Shown here in pieces: positions 49,324-57,412 of a stretch of DNA of 57,412 nucleotides. The DNA is from Actinomadura sp. CNU-125 (GTDB lineage Bacteria > Actinomycetota > Actinomycetes > Streptosporangiales > Streptosporangiaceae). The number at the start of each line of letters is the position of its first letter. Within the stretch, counting starts at the first letter, position 1. Under the pieces are notes generated by a model that was not told where the DNA came from, ran no database searches, and saw only the letters and a program-made list of their open reading frames with translations. Where the stretch lies: assembly GCF_001942465.1 (NCBI RefSeq), contig NZ_MKJY01000266.1, positions 1 to 57,412 of the forward strand, in the 5' to 3' direction. The position numbers were made by a program, and so were the translations under genes.

Positions 49324-52300
49324 CTACCTGCGGAGGGTGAAGGTGTCGGTGGTGTCGGTGAAGTTCGCGTCACCGGCGTACCGGACGGTGATCTTCACGT
49401 CTCCCGAACCGGGCACCGCGGCCGGGGCGCACGAGGCCGCGCCCTTGTCGATCGTCCCGGTGCACAGCTCCGTCCCGTCGGCCGACCGGAAGACGACCGT
49501 GCCGGTGGCGCGTTCGTCCAGTTCGGCCTGGAGCACGGCCTTCGCGCCGTCGGCTTCGCCGTCGCCGCGCAGGTCCGGGTCGGCCTTGGCGACGGTCAGC
49601 GTGAGGTTCGCCGAGGACGCGCCGTACCGCTCGTCGCCCGAGTACCGCGCGGTCACCGCGTGCGCGCCCGTCCCCAGGTCGGCGGGCGTCCGGCATTCGG
49701 CGCGTCCGCCGTCGACGTCGGCCTCGCACAGCACCGTGCCGTCCGCGGCGGCGAACGCGACCGTGCCGGTCGCGTCGTCCGGCAGGTCCCGGGCGCGGAG
49801 CCGCGCGTCCCGGCCGAACTCGGTGCTCTCGTCCCGGACGGACATGGCCGTGGCCTCGCGGTTCTGCCCGGTCGTGAACGACCAGACGGGCGACGTCGTC
49901 CGGTAGCCGTCCGCGTCGGTCGCCTCGACGTACCAGCCGTAGCGCGTGTCGGGCTTCAGTTCGCCCGCCGGTACCGCGACCTGCGACCCCGACTCGGCGT
50001 CCTGCACGGTGCCGACGGTCGTGGACGTCATCGCGGTGACGCCCACGTAGTCGGTGCTCACCTTGCGGGTGGGCGCCTGCAGGTCGAGCGGGACGGTGAA
50101 GTTCTCGATCTCCGGGTCCCAGTAGTGGTTCCCGTCGCTGAGCACCGAGAACGTCTCGTTGCTGACCGTCTGGTTCGCGGTGTCGAACCCGACGGTCCGC
50201 ATCCAGCCGCCGCCCGCGGTCGGCACCTCCTGGTAGTCGGCGAGCACCTCGACGATCACGCGCTCGCCCTCGCGCTTGACGTTCAGCGCGACGCCGTGGA
50301 CGTGGCCGGAAAGGATCATGTCGACGTTCTCGTTCGGCAGCACGATCTCGTCGAAGATCTTCTGCCCCGGGCCGTAGTAGGCGCCGCCGACGGTGATGTA
50401 CTGGTGCGTCGCGATGATCACGTTGTGCTCGGGGTGCGCCTTGATCACCTTGTTGGCCCAGGCGATCTCCTCGGCGTCCAGGCTCCAGTCCAGGTACATG
50501 ACCAGGTAGTCGGCGCCCGGCGTGGACACGATGTCGTAGTGCTGGACGTTGTCGTCCACCGTGCCGCCGAACCACGGCTTGCCCGCGTACCGGGACTCGC
50601 CGAAGTGCGTGCGGTACACCTCGTAGTGGCCGTTGCCGATGTCGTGGTTGCCCGGGACGATCCCGTACGGGAAGCCCGCGTCGTCCCACGACTTCATGAT
50701 CCGGGACGCGTTGGCCCACTCCTGGCTGTTACCGACGTTCTGCACGATGTCGCCCGTGTGGACGCCGTACCCGATGTCCTTCTGGTAGCGGTTGTTCAGC
50801 GCCCAGTCCACCATCTTCTGGTACGTCTCGGGCTCCCGCTCGGAGTAGTGCTGCGTGTCGGTCATCCACGCGAACGTCGCGTCCTTCTCGGAGATCACCG
50901 ACGCGGCGACGTCCTGCACCATCACGCGGGCCTTGCCGTCCCGGACCGTCTCGGTGACGCTCGCCCGGCCGCTCAGCGCGAGGTCCTCGCCGCCCTCGCC
51001 GTCGTCGAGCAGCTGCCACTTCTGGTCGGCGTAGTTCCATACCGACAGCGCCGCGCGCTGCCCCGCGGGGACCGTACCGTTCCAGTTGACGGTGTACTGC
51101 TGCGCCGCGAGGTTCGCCGGCACCTGCATCTCGAACTGCTGGAACGGGTACGAGTCGTCGCCCTCGGCCGTCGCGACCTTGCCGTCCTTGGCCTTGAGCG
51201 CCGCGTACGCCGCCTCGTCGACGGTCTCGCCCGCCGCCCGTCCGGGCGCCGCCGTCTTCGACGAGCCCTGCGTCGCCGTGTTGCCCTCGGCGCCGTAGTC
51301 GCCCGTGTAGGCCCACTTCACGGCGACGTCGACCGCGTCGCCCGCCGGGTCCTGGACGGTCACGCCGAGCGTCGTCCCGGACGGGGAGACGTCCGCCGCG
51401 CCGTTCTCCGGCGTGGGCTCGGACGGTGCGAGCGGGTAGTTCCCGACCGTCGAGAACGCGATCTTCTTCTCGCCCTCGTTGCCGAGCTTGTCGACGGCCT
51501 TCGCGACGAGCGTGTGCTCGCCGTCCTTCAGGTCGTCGGCGGTGAACCGGTCGCCGTTGGCCACCTTCGCGCCGTCCAGCGTCAGCTCCAGCGACGCGAC
51601 GCCGTGCGGGTCCTCCGCCGAAACGTCGACGACGAACGGCTTCTCCTTGTACCGCTCGCCCGCCGCCGGGCTGTTGAACTTCACCGCGGGAACGGTGTTG
51701 TCCACGACGATGCTCGCCGACGCCTCGCGGACGCTGCCCTCCTTGGACGCGACGACCTCGTGCGTCCCGTCGTTCACCTGCGAGCTGTCCCACAGCGCCG
51801 CGTACTCGGTGCGGTAGGAGTCGGGGACGTTGAGGACGAACTCCTTGTAGTACGCCTTCGGGTTGATGTTGTCGCCGATCGACAGGACCTCGGTCGGGGG
51901 CACCGACGGGTCGGCGACCGTCCGTCCGCCGCTGAACTCCAGCCGCGCGTCGCGGATCGTGAAGTCGTCGTTGTTGTTCTCGCCCGCCTCGTCGACCGGG
52001 TCGACGCCGCTGCCGGTGCGGACCCGGACGCGGTTCTCGCCCGCCCGCAGGTCGGCCAGCGGGATCGTGACCGCGACGTCGGCGTAGTTGTTGATCGTTC
52101 CGACTTCGGGCTCGGCGATGATCTCGCCGTTCAGCCAGACGGTGTTGCGGAAACTCGACGTCTGGAAGCCGTTCGCCTCGAACACGAACGCCGGGTCCGG
52201 GGAGTCCCGTACCTCGGTCGGCAGCTCCTCGCCGTCGACGCCGATCTTCACCGGACCGTCCGACGCCGCGACGATCTCGCGGGCGCCGCTCACCACGTCG

Positions 52301-53081
52301 CCGTCCGCGAGGTCCATGCTGACCGGGGCGCCGTGGTCGACGTGGACCTCGGCCTCCGCCTTCCGGTCGCCGTCCTTCGACGCGGCCGTCACCGTGTACG
52401 TCCCGGCCTTCAGCGCGGTCGTGTTCCACGCGAACGTCGTCTGCGCCAGCAGTTGCTCCGCCGGCATCGCGATCGCCCAGTCGTGGTACCGGGACATGTT
52501 CGTGCTGTCGCCGATGGTGAACAGCGTCGTCGGGCTCGCGGACGGGTCGGCCGCGGTCGTCCCGTCGGCGAACGCGAGCCGCAGGTTCCGGACCTTGAAG
52601 TCGTCGTTGTTGTTGTCGGGGTCGTCGTTCATCGACGTGCTGCCCGTCAGGACGCGCACGGTGTTCGGCCCCGCCTTGAACGTCGACGCGGGCACCGACA
52701 CCCGGACGGGGGAGTAGCCGGACGCGCTGACGCCCGGCTCCGCCACCTTCGTCCCGTTCACCCAGACGCTGTTCTTGAAGCCCTTGCCCGCCTCGAAGCC
52801 GTCGGCGTCGAAGACGATGTCGACCTTCGGCTCCGCCTGCGCGGTCTCCTTCTCCTCGCCCGCGATCGCGATCGAGACCGGCTCGCCGCCCTCCCGGTCG
52901 GTCGCCGCCAGCGCGACCTGCCCGGTCAGGACGTCCCCGTCCTTCACCGACAGCCAGATGCCGTCCTCGACGCGCCCGTCGCCGCCACGGCGGCCCCGGC
53001 CCCGGCGAACGCCAGGGTCAGCCCCGCGAGCGCCGCCACCGGCGCCCGGAGACTTCGCCACGTTCTGTGACGTGATCTCAT
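49324..53081 (-). CDS. Large secreted metallophosphoesterase, frameshifted at the signal peptide
   Basis: Starts ATG 53081 (GGAAGG upstream): signal peptide RSLRAPVAALAGLTLAFAGA ending AAVAA. One base is lost near 52974, and the rest is a single frame to 49324. Restored length is 1252 residues. N-terminal: two copies of a 190-200-residue beta module (both with NNNDDF and x-IGD-xxN motifs), then Ig-like domains, then a calcineurin-like phosphoesterase (WMTDTQHY, VHTGDIVQN, PGNHDIGNG, ATHQY, SGHVHG; about 735-960), a fibronectin-like part, and two C-terminal Ig-like repeats (DGTVLCEADVDGGRAEC, DGTELCTGTIDKGAASC). It would be cell-surface or secreted and use two metals. It is 11 bases after the transporter gene in the same operon. 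Confidence 0.85.
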
Positions 53082-53092
53082 TCCTTGCCTTC

Positions 53093-53856
53093 CTAGAGTG
53101 CCACCAGATTGCTCACCGCGACCGCGGTGATCGCGCAGCCGGCGATGGTGATGCCGGATGCGGCGAACAGGGGGGCCAGCCGGGACGCGAGTCGCACGGC
53201 GGCACGGGACCGGCCGACCCGCAGCACCAGGGCGCGGCCGTAGAGCGCGGTCAGGCCGACGGCGCACAGCACCGCCGCCATCCCGGCGCCGAAGATCATC
53301 ACGAGCGTCAGCGCGAAGCCGGAGCGTCCGCTGAACAGGCCGGTGATGAGGACCAGGAACGCGGACGGGGACGGGGTGAGGCCCCCGGCCGCGCCCAGCA
53401 TCAGGAGGCCGGGACGGCTCGGGCCGTGCCCGTGGCCGTGCCCGTGGCCGTGCCCGTGGCCGTGGCCGTGGCCGTGGCCGTGGTGGTGGCCTTGCCGGGC
53501 GAAGTGGCGCCACAGAAGCCAACCGCCCAGCGCCACCACGGAGACGCCCACGGCCACCTGGAGGCCGCCGGTCAGTTGCTCCGTCCGGACCAGGTCCGAC
53601 AGGGAGAAGAACGTCCACGCGACCGCGATGACCAGCACCGACAGCGTGTGCATCACCGCCACGCTCGCCCCGAGAGGTACGCGGCGTCCCGCACCCGCCC
53701 GTCCGTCCCGATCAGGTACGCGGCCGCGAGGCTCTTGCCGTGCCCGGGACCGACCGCGTGCAGGGCCCCGGCCACGAACGCGACGACGATCGCCGCCGGG
53801 GCGAACCCGGGCGACTCAACGAACGAGACGAGCCGGTCGTCCAACCCGCCGATCAC
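53093..53856 (-). CDS. Nickel/cobalt transporter (NicO/RcnA-like), frameshifted
   Basis: Restored length is 254 residues from GTG 53856, which overlaps the stop of the upstream gene (GTGA). Segment one: FAPAAIVVAFVAGALHAVGP, GHGKSLAAAYLIG (the HxxGPGHGK motif of NicO transporters). Near 53670 one G is missing in a G-run; segment two continues AVMHTLSVLVIAVAWTFFSL, the His/Gly repeat (HHHGHGHG...), LGAAGGLTPSPSAFLVLITG and GAGMAAVLCAVGLTALYGRA. About six membrane helices. It probably exports or imports nickel or cobalt; RcnA-like members are exporters. Confidence 0.8.
53424..53483 (-). repeat. Hexanucleotide repeat encoding Gly-His
   Basis: Ten units of CCGTGS on the plus strand (SCACGG in the gene), encoding the (Gly-His)n loop of the nickel/cobalt transporter; the last five units are identical. 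Confidence 0.9.
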
Positions 53857-54535
53857 GCCGCGCTCCGGCGGCGCCGGAACCAGAACGTCGCCGCGCCCGC
53901 CGCGGCGACGGCACCGATCGGGACGCCGAGCCGCAGCACCGTCCCGTCCGCCCGTGCCGCCGAACCGTCCAGCGACCACGTGTGGGTCGGCGACGCCTCG
54001 CCGTAGGTGTGCCGCTCGCCGCCGGCGCCGCTCGCGAGCGTCCGGTACGCGGGATGCAGGTCCGTGAGCGTCCGCACCGTGATCTCCGCCGACGCGACCG
54101 CCCCCGCGCACGCGAACTCCAGCCGCGCGCCGTCCGCCGCGAGGTTCGCGGCCGACACGAGCGTCCCCGGACACTCCGTCCCGCCCGACTTCACCCGGAT
54201 GTTCCGCGTCAGGTACGCGCCGAACTCCGCCGACTTCGCGAGCGTGACGCGTCCGACTCGTCCGACTCCTCCGGGACGAGGGCGCCGTCCCGGTAGACGT
54301 ACGTCCGCTTCGCCCGCAGCACCCGAAGCGACAGTGCCAGCGCCGTCAGGTCGTCGTCCGCCGCCCGCCACCGGACGTGCACGGTGGACCCCTCGGCGCT
54401 CACCTCCAGCGTCTGCGGATCGCCGAACGGGTGCGCCCGCGCCGGGCTCGCCAACCAGGCGGACATCGCGCACGCCAGTGCGAGGCATACCGGCAGCGCC
54501 AGCGCTCGGCGGAACCGGAATCGAAGATCGCGCAT
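53853..54535 (-). CDS. Secreted partner of the nickel/cobalt transporter, frameshifted
   Basis: Restored length is 227 residues from ATG 54535. Signal peptide (ALALPVCLALACAMSAWLAS, cleavage near ARAHPF), then an Ig-like domain (GDPQTLEVSAEGSTVHVRWR), a second part after a missing base near 54245 (LAKSAEFGAYLTRNIRVKSG, CPGTLV and LEFACAG cysteines), and a C-terminal membrane helix (VPIGAVAAAGAATFWF) with a basic end. Actinomycetes often have a protein of this layout before NicO-type transporters; metal binding by HPFGD is possible. The GTGA overlap couples it to the transporter. Confidence 0.65.
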
Positions 54536-54877
54536 GGGCGCAGACGCTAAGAACGGTAGAGGTGCGTCACCCGATGGCCACGAAGATCCCTCGCGTCCGT
54601 TTCATGAACATTCAACGATCCGGGAACTCACCCGAATCCGCACCGTAACGACCACCCCGCCCGACCCGCCCGCCCACCGAACGTCCTCGCCCCCGCCGCC
54701 GGGCTTCGGCGTACGTGGCCGCGCATTCCGTCCGCCCTACTGGGCGTTCGTCCCCCGTCCGATCCGTCCGTGCTGCTGCACGTTCCGCCCGTCCTACCGC
54801 GCTCCGGCGCGTGCTGCCGGGGTTCCGGACGCGCCGCGCCGCGCTCGTGGGCGGTGCGGGCGGCTTGGCGGGGGTGC
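54536..54877. other. Intergenic region between the transporter operon and the SDR gene
   Basis: 342 bases, both flanking genes on the minus strand. It must hold the promoter of the transporter operon (near 54560-54640, A/T-richer). No gene or clear terminator seen. Confidence 0.4.
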
Positions 54878-55531
54878 TCACCAGGGGAGGGGGCGGGCGT
54901 CGCGGAAGAAGCCGCCGGTGGGGCCGTCGTCGGGGAGGGTGGCGGCCCAGACCACGCCCGCGGCGCCGTCGCCGACGGGGCGGCCGCCGGGGCCGCCCAT
55001 GTCGGTGGCGACCCACCCGGGGCAGACGGCGTTGACGAGGATGCGGTCGTGCCGCAGTTCGGCGGCCAGCATCCGGGTGAGGGCGTTGAGCGCGACCTTG
55101 GTGGCGGTGTAGGCGGGGGTGCCGCCGCCCATGTTCGTCAGGGAGGCGACCTCGCTGGAGACGTTGACGATCCGGCCGTGCCCGCTCTCGCGCAGCAGCG
55201 GCAGCATCGCCTGGACCAGCCGCCACGGCCCGTACAGGTTCGTCTCCGCCGCCTCCCGGACGACGTCCAGGTCTGCGTCCGCGGCGCGCTGCCACGTGTC
55301 GTAGGTGATCGCGGCGTTGTTCACCAGGACGTCGAGCCGGCCGAACCGTCCGGCGATCTCCGCCGCGGCCCGCGCGGCGTCGCCGTCCGAGGTGACGTCC
55401 AGCTTGAGCCGGACGACGCCCGGGCCGGTCCCCGAGCGGGTGGCCGCGACGACGGTGTGCCCGCGGTCGGCGAGCTGCCGGCAGACCTCCCGGCCGATGC
55501 CGCGGCTCGCCCCGGTGACCAACGCGATCAT
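54878..55531 (-). CDS. Short-chain dehydrogenase/reductase
   Basis: 217 residues from ATG 55531 (GGGGACGG upstream). Classical SDR: cofactor motif TGASRGIG (residues about 6-13), NNAAITYD (NAG equivalent), catalytic Ser in VNVSSEVASL, YxxxK as YTATKVAL, then VCPGWVATDMGG. Arg/Ser after the glycine motif (AATRSGTG) suggests NADPH preference. The substrate is unknown. It is divergent from the LysR gene with 86 bases between starts and is its probable target. Confidence 0.92.
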   Translation of the reverse strand: MIALVTGASRGIGREVCRQLADRGHTVVAATRSGTGPGVVRLKLDVTSDGDAARAAAEIAGRFGRLDVLVNNAAITYDTWQRAADADLDVVREAAETNLYGPWRLVQAMLPLLRESGHGRIVNVSSEVASLTNMGGGTPAYTATKVALNALTRMLAAELRHDRILVNAVCPGWVATDMGGPGGRPVGDGAAGVVWAATLPDDGPTGGFFRDARPLPW

Positions 55532-55617
55532 GCTCCGTCCCCTTTCCGTGGTGGACGGGACGATCATGTGTCGGCGCGCGCTTCCACGTCCAATACCGAC
55601 CGTGATAACCGTGTGCC

Positions 55618-56501
55618 ATGGACAGCCATTTGCGCGATCTGCGGTATTTCGTCGCGGTCGCGGAGGAGTTGAACTTCACCCGTGCCGCCGAGCGGCTGTT
55701 CGTCTCCCAGCCCGCGCTCAGCAAGCAGATCCGCCGCCTGGAGGACGACCTGCGGGTGCGGCTGTTCGACCGCGACAAGCGCACGGTGACGCTCACCGCC
55801 CCCGGCACGGCGCTGCTGCCCGCCGCCCGCGAGCTGCTCGGCCGCTGGGACCAGGCGCAGCGCGAGGTCGCCGACGCGGCCGCGGCCGAGGCGTCCGTCC
55901 TCACCGTCGGGCTGTCCACGAGCGTCGGCCGCGGGCTGCTCGGCGCCGTCCGCGACCGCTTCGCCGAGCGCCGTCCCGGGTGGCGCCTGCGGATGCGGCA
56001 GATCGACTGGGAGGACGCCAGCGCGGGACTCGCCTCCGGAGACGTGGACATCGCGTTCGTCTGGCTCCCAGTCCCCGCCCAGGACGCCTTCCACCTGCGC
56101 GTGGTCGCCAGGGAGGAGCGCTGGGTCGCCTTCCGGGAGGCCACCGCCTCGCCGGACGGGCCGAGGTCGGCTTCGCCGAACTCCTGGACGAACCGTTCCT
56201 CGCCCTCCCCGAGAGTGCGGGCCCGCTGCGCGACCACTGGCTCGGCACGTCGCACCGCGCGGGCCGTCCGGCGCGGATCGGCGCGACGGTCGCCAACGCC
56301 GACGAGACCTTCACCGCGATCGAGGAGGGCAGCGGGATCGTCCTGCTGGCCGCCGGGAACGCGGCGATCTACCGTCGTCCGGGCGTCCGCGCCGTCCCGG
56401 TCACCGGGCTGCCGCCGTCCGAACTGGCCGCCGCCTGGCGCCGCGGCGACGACCGGACGGTCGTCCGCGACTTCGTCGACGCACTGCCGACCGTCGCTTG
56501 A
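55618..56501 (+). CDS. LysR-family transcriptional regulator, frameshifted
   Basis: Restored length is 294 residues from ATG 55618. HTH: HLRDLRYFVAVAEELNFTRA, AERLFVSQPALSKQIRRLED (residues about 4-60). The effector domain changes frame near 56130, where GTCGCCTTCC lacks one C; after it LPGGHRLAGRAEVGFAELLD, EGSGIVLLAAGNAAI and DDRTVVRDFVDAL continue to TGA 56501. It is divergent from the SDR gene and probably activates it. The break is likely an assembly error. Confidence 0.88.
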
Positions 56502-56606
56502 CCTGCAAGATCCTTCGTTTTCTTGACGTTTGACCGTGTTTTGTGCCACAGCGACCCGGGGACTTACGTCATTGCTAACGAACATGCATTTCGGGGGAGG
56601 AAACGC

Positions 56607-56852
56607 ATGAAGAGGGTCATGACCGGAGCCCTGGTCGCCGCCATGGTCGCCGCGGGGGGCATCAGCGGCACCGCGGCCGCCGCCGAACCGCGGACCGCGC
56701 CGCAGCAGGCCAAGGACTGCCGCACCTACTCCAGCACCACCGAGTGCGGCGATCTCCGGCTCACCGAGAAGCAGCGCACGTGCGTGTCCTCCAGCGTCCG
56801 GCTCGGCATGACCGAGCGCCGGGCCGAGGTGGAATGCCGGGCCTTCGGCTGA
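56607..56852 (+). CDS. Small secreted four-cysteine protein
   Basis: 81 residues from ATG 56607 (GGGGGAGG upstream). Signal peptide to about residue 26 (VAAMVAAGGISGTAAAAEP). The mature part has four cysteines (38, 47, 59, 77), probably two disulfides, and a Thr/Ser-rich start. No family was recognised. A strong terminator follows, so it is a single-gene unit. Confidence 0.75.
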   Translation: MKRVMTGALVAAMVAAGGISGTAAAAEPRTAPQQAKDCRTYSSTTECGDLRLTEKQRTCVSSSVRLGMTERRAEVECRAFG

Positions 56853-56865
56853 CCGGCGATCGTCC

Positions 56866-56894
56866 GGCCCGCTCCTCCGCGCGAGGGGCGGGCC
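56866..56894 (+). terminator. Terminator after the small secreted protein
   Basis: GGCCCGC(T)CCTC...GAGG(G)GCGGGCC followed by TTT, 14 bases after the stop. Confidence 0.75.
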
Positions 56895-57247
56895 TTTCGT
56901 CTCCGGCACGGTCGCGGTCGTGATCCTCGCCATGGACGGACGCGCGGTGCGCGGCGCGCGTGAGGAAGTCGACGTCCGGGAGGCCGGAGGGGTGGTGATC
57001 GTCGCCGCGGGGATGCATTGTGGACTGGGCCGCATCCGTTTCCCGGGGGTGATTCCTAGCGCAGGGTGGTGATTTGCGATCGCACCGGCGAACGGGGCAG
57101 TCTGGGGACCGAAAAACGTCCACGCGTGGCGACTCCGCTACGAGGGGAAACCGAGATCAGGTCCGGAGAGCGCGTTATGCGCCGCGCGTCTCCGGGCGCA
57201 CCGGGAGCCGAGGAGCCCCGGGACGACGGCGCTGAAGGAGCCCGACG
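56895..57247. other. Intergenic region before the last gene
   Basis: 353 bases with no believable gene. A palindrome CCACGCGTGG (57120-57129) lies about 120 bases before the start at 57248 and may be an operator. Confidence 0.4.
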
Positions 57248-57412
57248 ATGACCGAGAATGACGGCGCGCAGGGACCGCAGCGGCCGTTGCCGGAAGACGA
57301 GGGCCATGTCACGCCCCCGGAGGGACAGGGAGAACAGCCTCCCGCCCGTCCGCTGGGCGAGCGCACGGTGGTGTTCGGCGCACCGCAGCTGGGCGGCCAG
57401 GGCCGCCCGCGG
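57248..57412 (+). CDS. Start of an unknown protein, cut by the window edge
   Basis: ATG 57248, 55 codons to the end of the window. The visible part is hydrophilic, disordered and Pro/Gln/Gly-rich (TENDGAQGPQRPLPEDEG, PPARPLGERTVVFGAPQLGG). Actinomycete membrane proteins and kinases often begin with such tails; nothing more can be said. Confidence 0.55.
   Translation, partial: MTENDGAQGPQRPLPEDEGHVTPPEGQGEQPPARPLGERTVVFGAPQLGGQGRPR

Noticed and set aside
49276..53070. 1264-codon plus-strand frame opposite the metallophosphoesterase
   Set aside because: Low-complexity Arg/Val/Asp/Gly translation with no start signal; the minus strand has the metal-binding motifs.

Overview
The window looks like chromosome from a high-GC actinomycete, most likely Streptosporangiales/Thermomonosporaceae (Actinomadura-like). 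This is inferred from the GC-rich third codon positions, the GTG/TTG starts and the gene order rpmG–hadAB–murB–add–aspC–tRNA-Trp–secE–nusG–rplK–rplA–(lipoproteins)–rplJ–rplL–mce–rpoB–rpoC. The order follows the ribosomal/RNA polymerase island of Streptomyces and Mycobacterium, with a complete mce operon between rplL and rpoB.

Layout. Positions 1-3615 are the decayed right end of an integrated element: a broken tyrosine recombinase, an IS110 transposase fragment, a frameshifted Imm51-type immunity gene, small orphan proteins, and at the boundary a 45-bp copy of the 3' end of a tRNA-Tyr gene (attachment site). Positions 4068-14540 are accessory: ArsR/SRPBCC pair, SnoaL-like protein, TetR, MerR and TetR regulators, a 2H phosphoesterase, a guanylate-kinase-like protein, a beta-propeller lipoprotein divergent from a Baeyer-Villiger monooxygenase, a PP2C-like protein and an acyl-CoA dehydrogenase. 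Positions 14645-49156 are the conserved island: tRNA-Thr, tRNA-Met, rpmG, hadAB, murB, a GntR regulator, adenosine deaminase, aminotransferase, tRNA-Trp, secE, nusG, rplKA, a secreted protein and two LppX/LprG-like lipoproteins, rplJL, an 11-gene mce lipid-transport operon, rpoB and rpoC. Positions 49324-57412 hold a minus-strand operon for a nickel/cobalt-type transporter and a large secreted metallophosphoesterase, a divergent SDR/LysR pair, a small cysteine-containing secreted protein, and the start of one more gene.

How the genes work together. The island supplies transcription and translation machinery together with envelope functions: peptidoglycan precursor reduction (MurB), fatty-acid dehydration (HadAB), lipid-binding lipoproteins, and an Mce importer that carries its own MceG ATPase. 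A 16-bp palindrome of the form SCTACCG-N2-4-GGTAGC lies before mceG (two copies) and before rpoB, so the mce promoter and the rpoB upstream region may share a regulator.

Quality warning. About fifteen reading frames are broken by small indels, including the essential genes rplK, rplL, rpoB (twice) and rpoC (inside the catalytic aspartate loop). These cannot be real in a living cell, so most are read as assembly errors, and the affected genes are annotated over their full length. Function calls rest on recognising protein families by eye; no database search was run.
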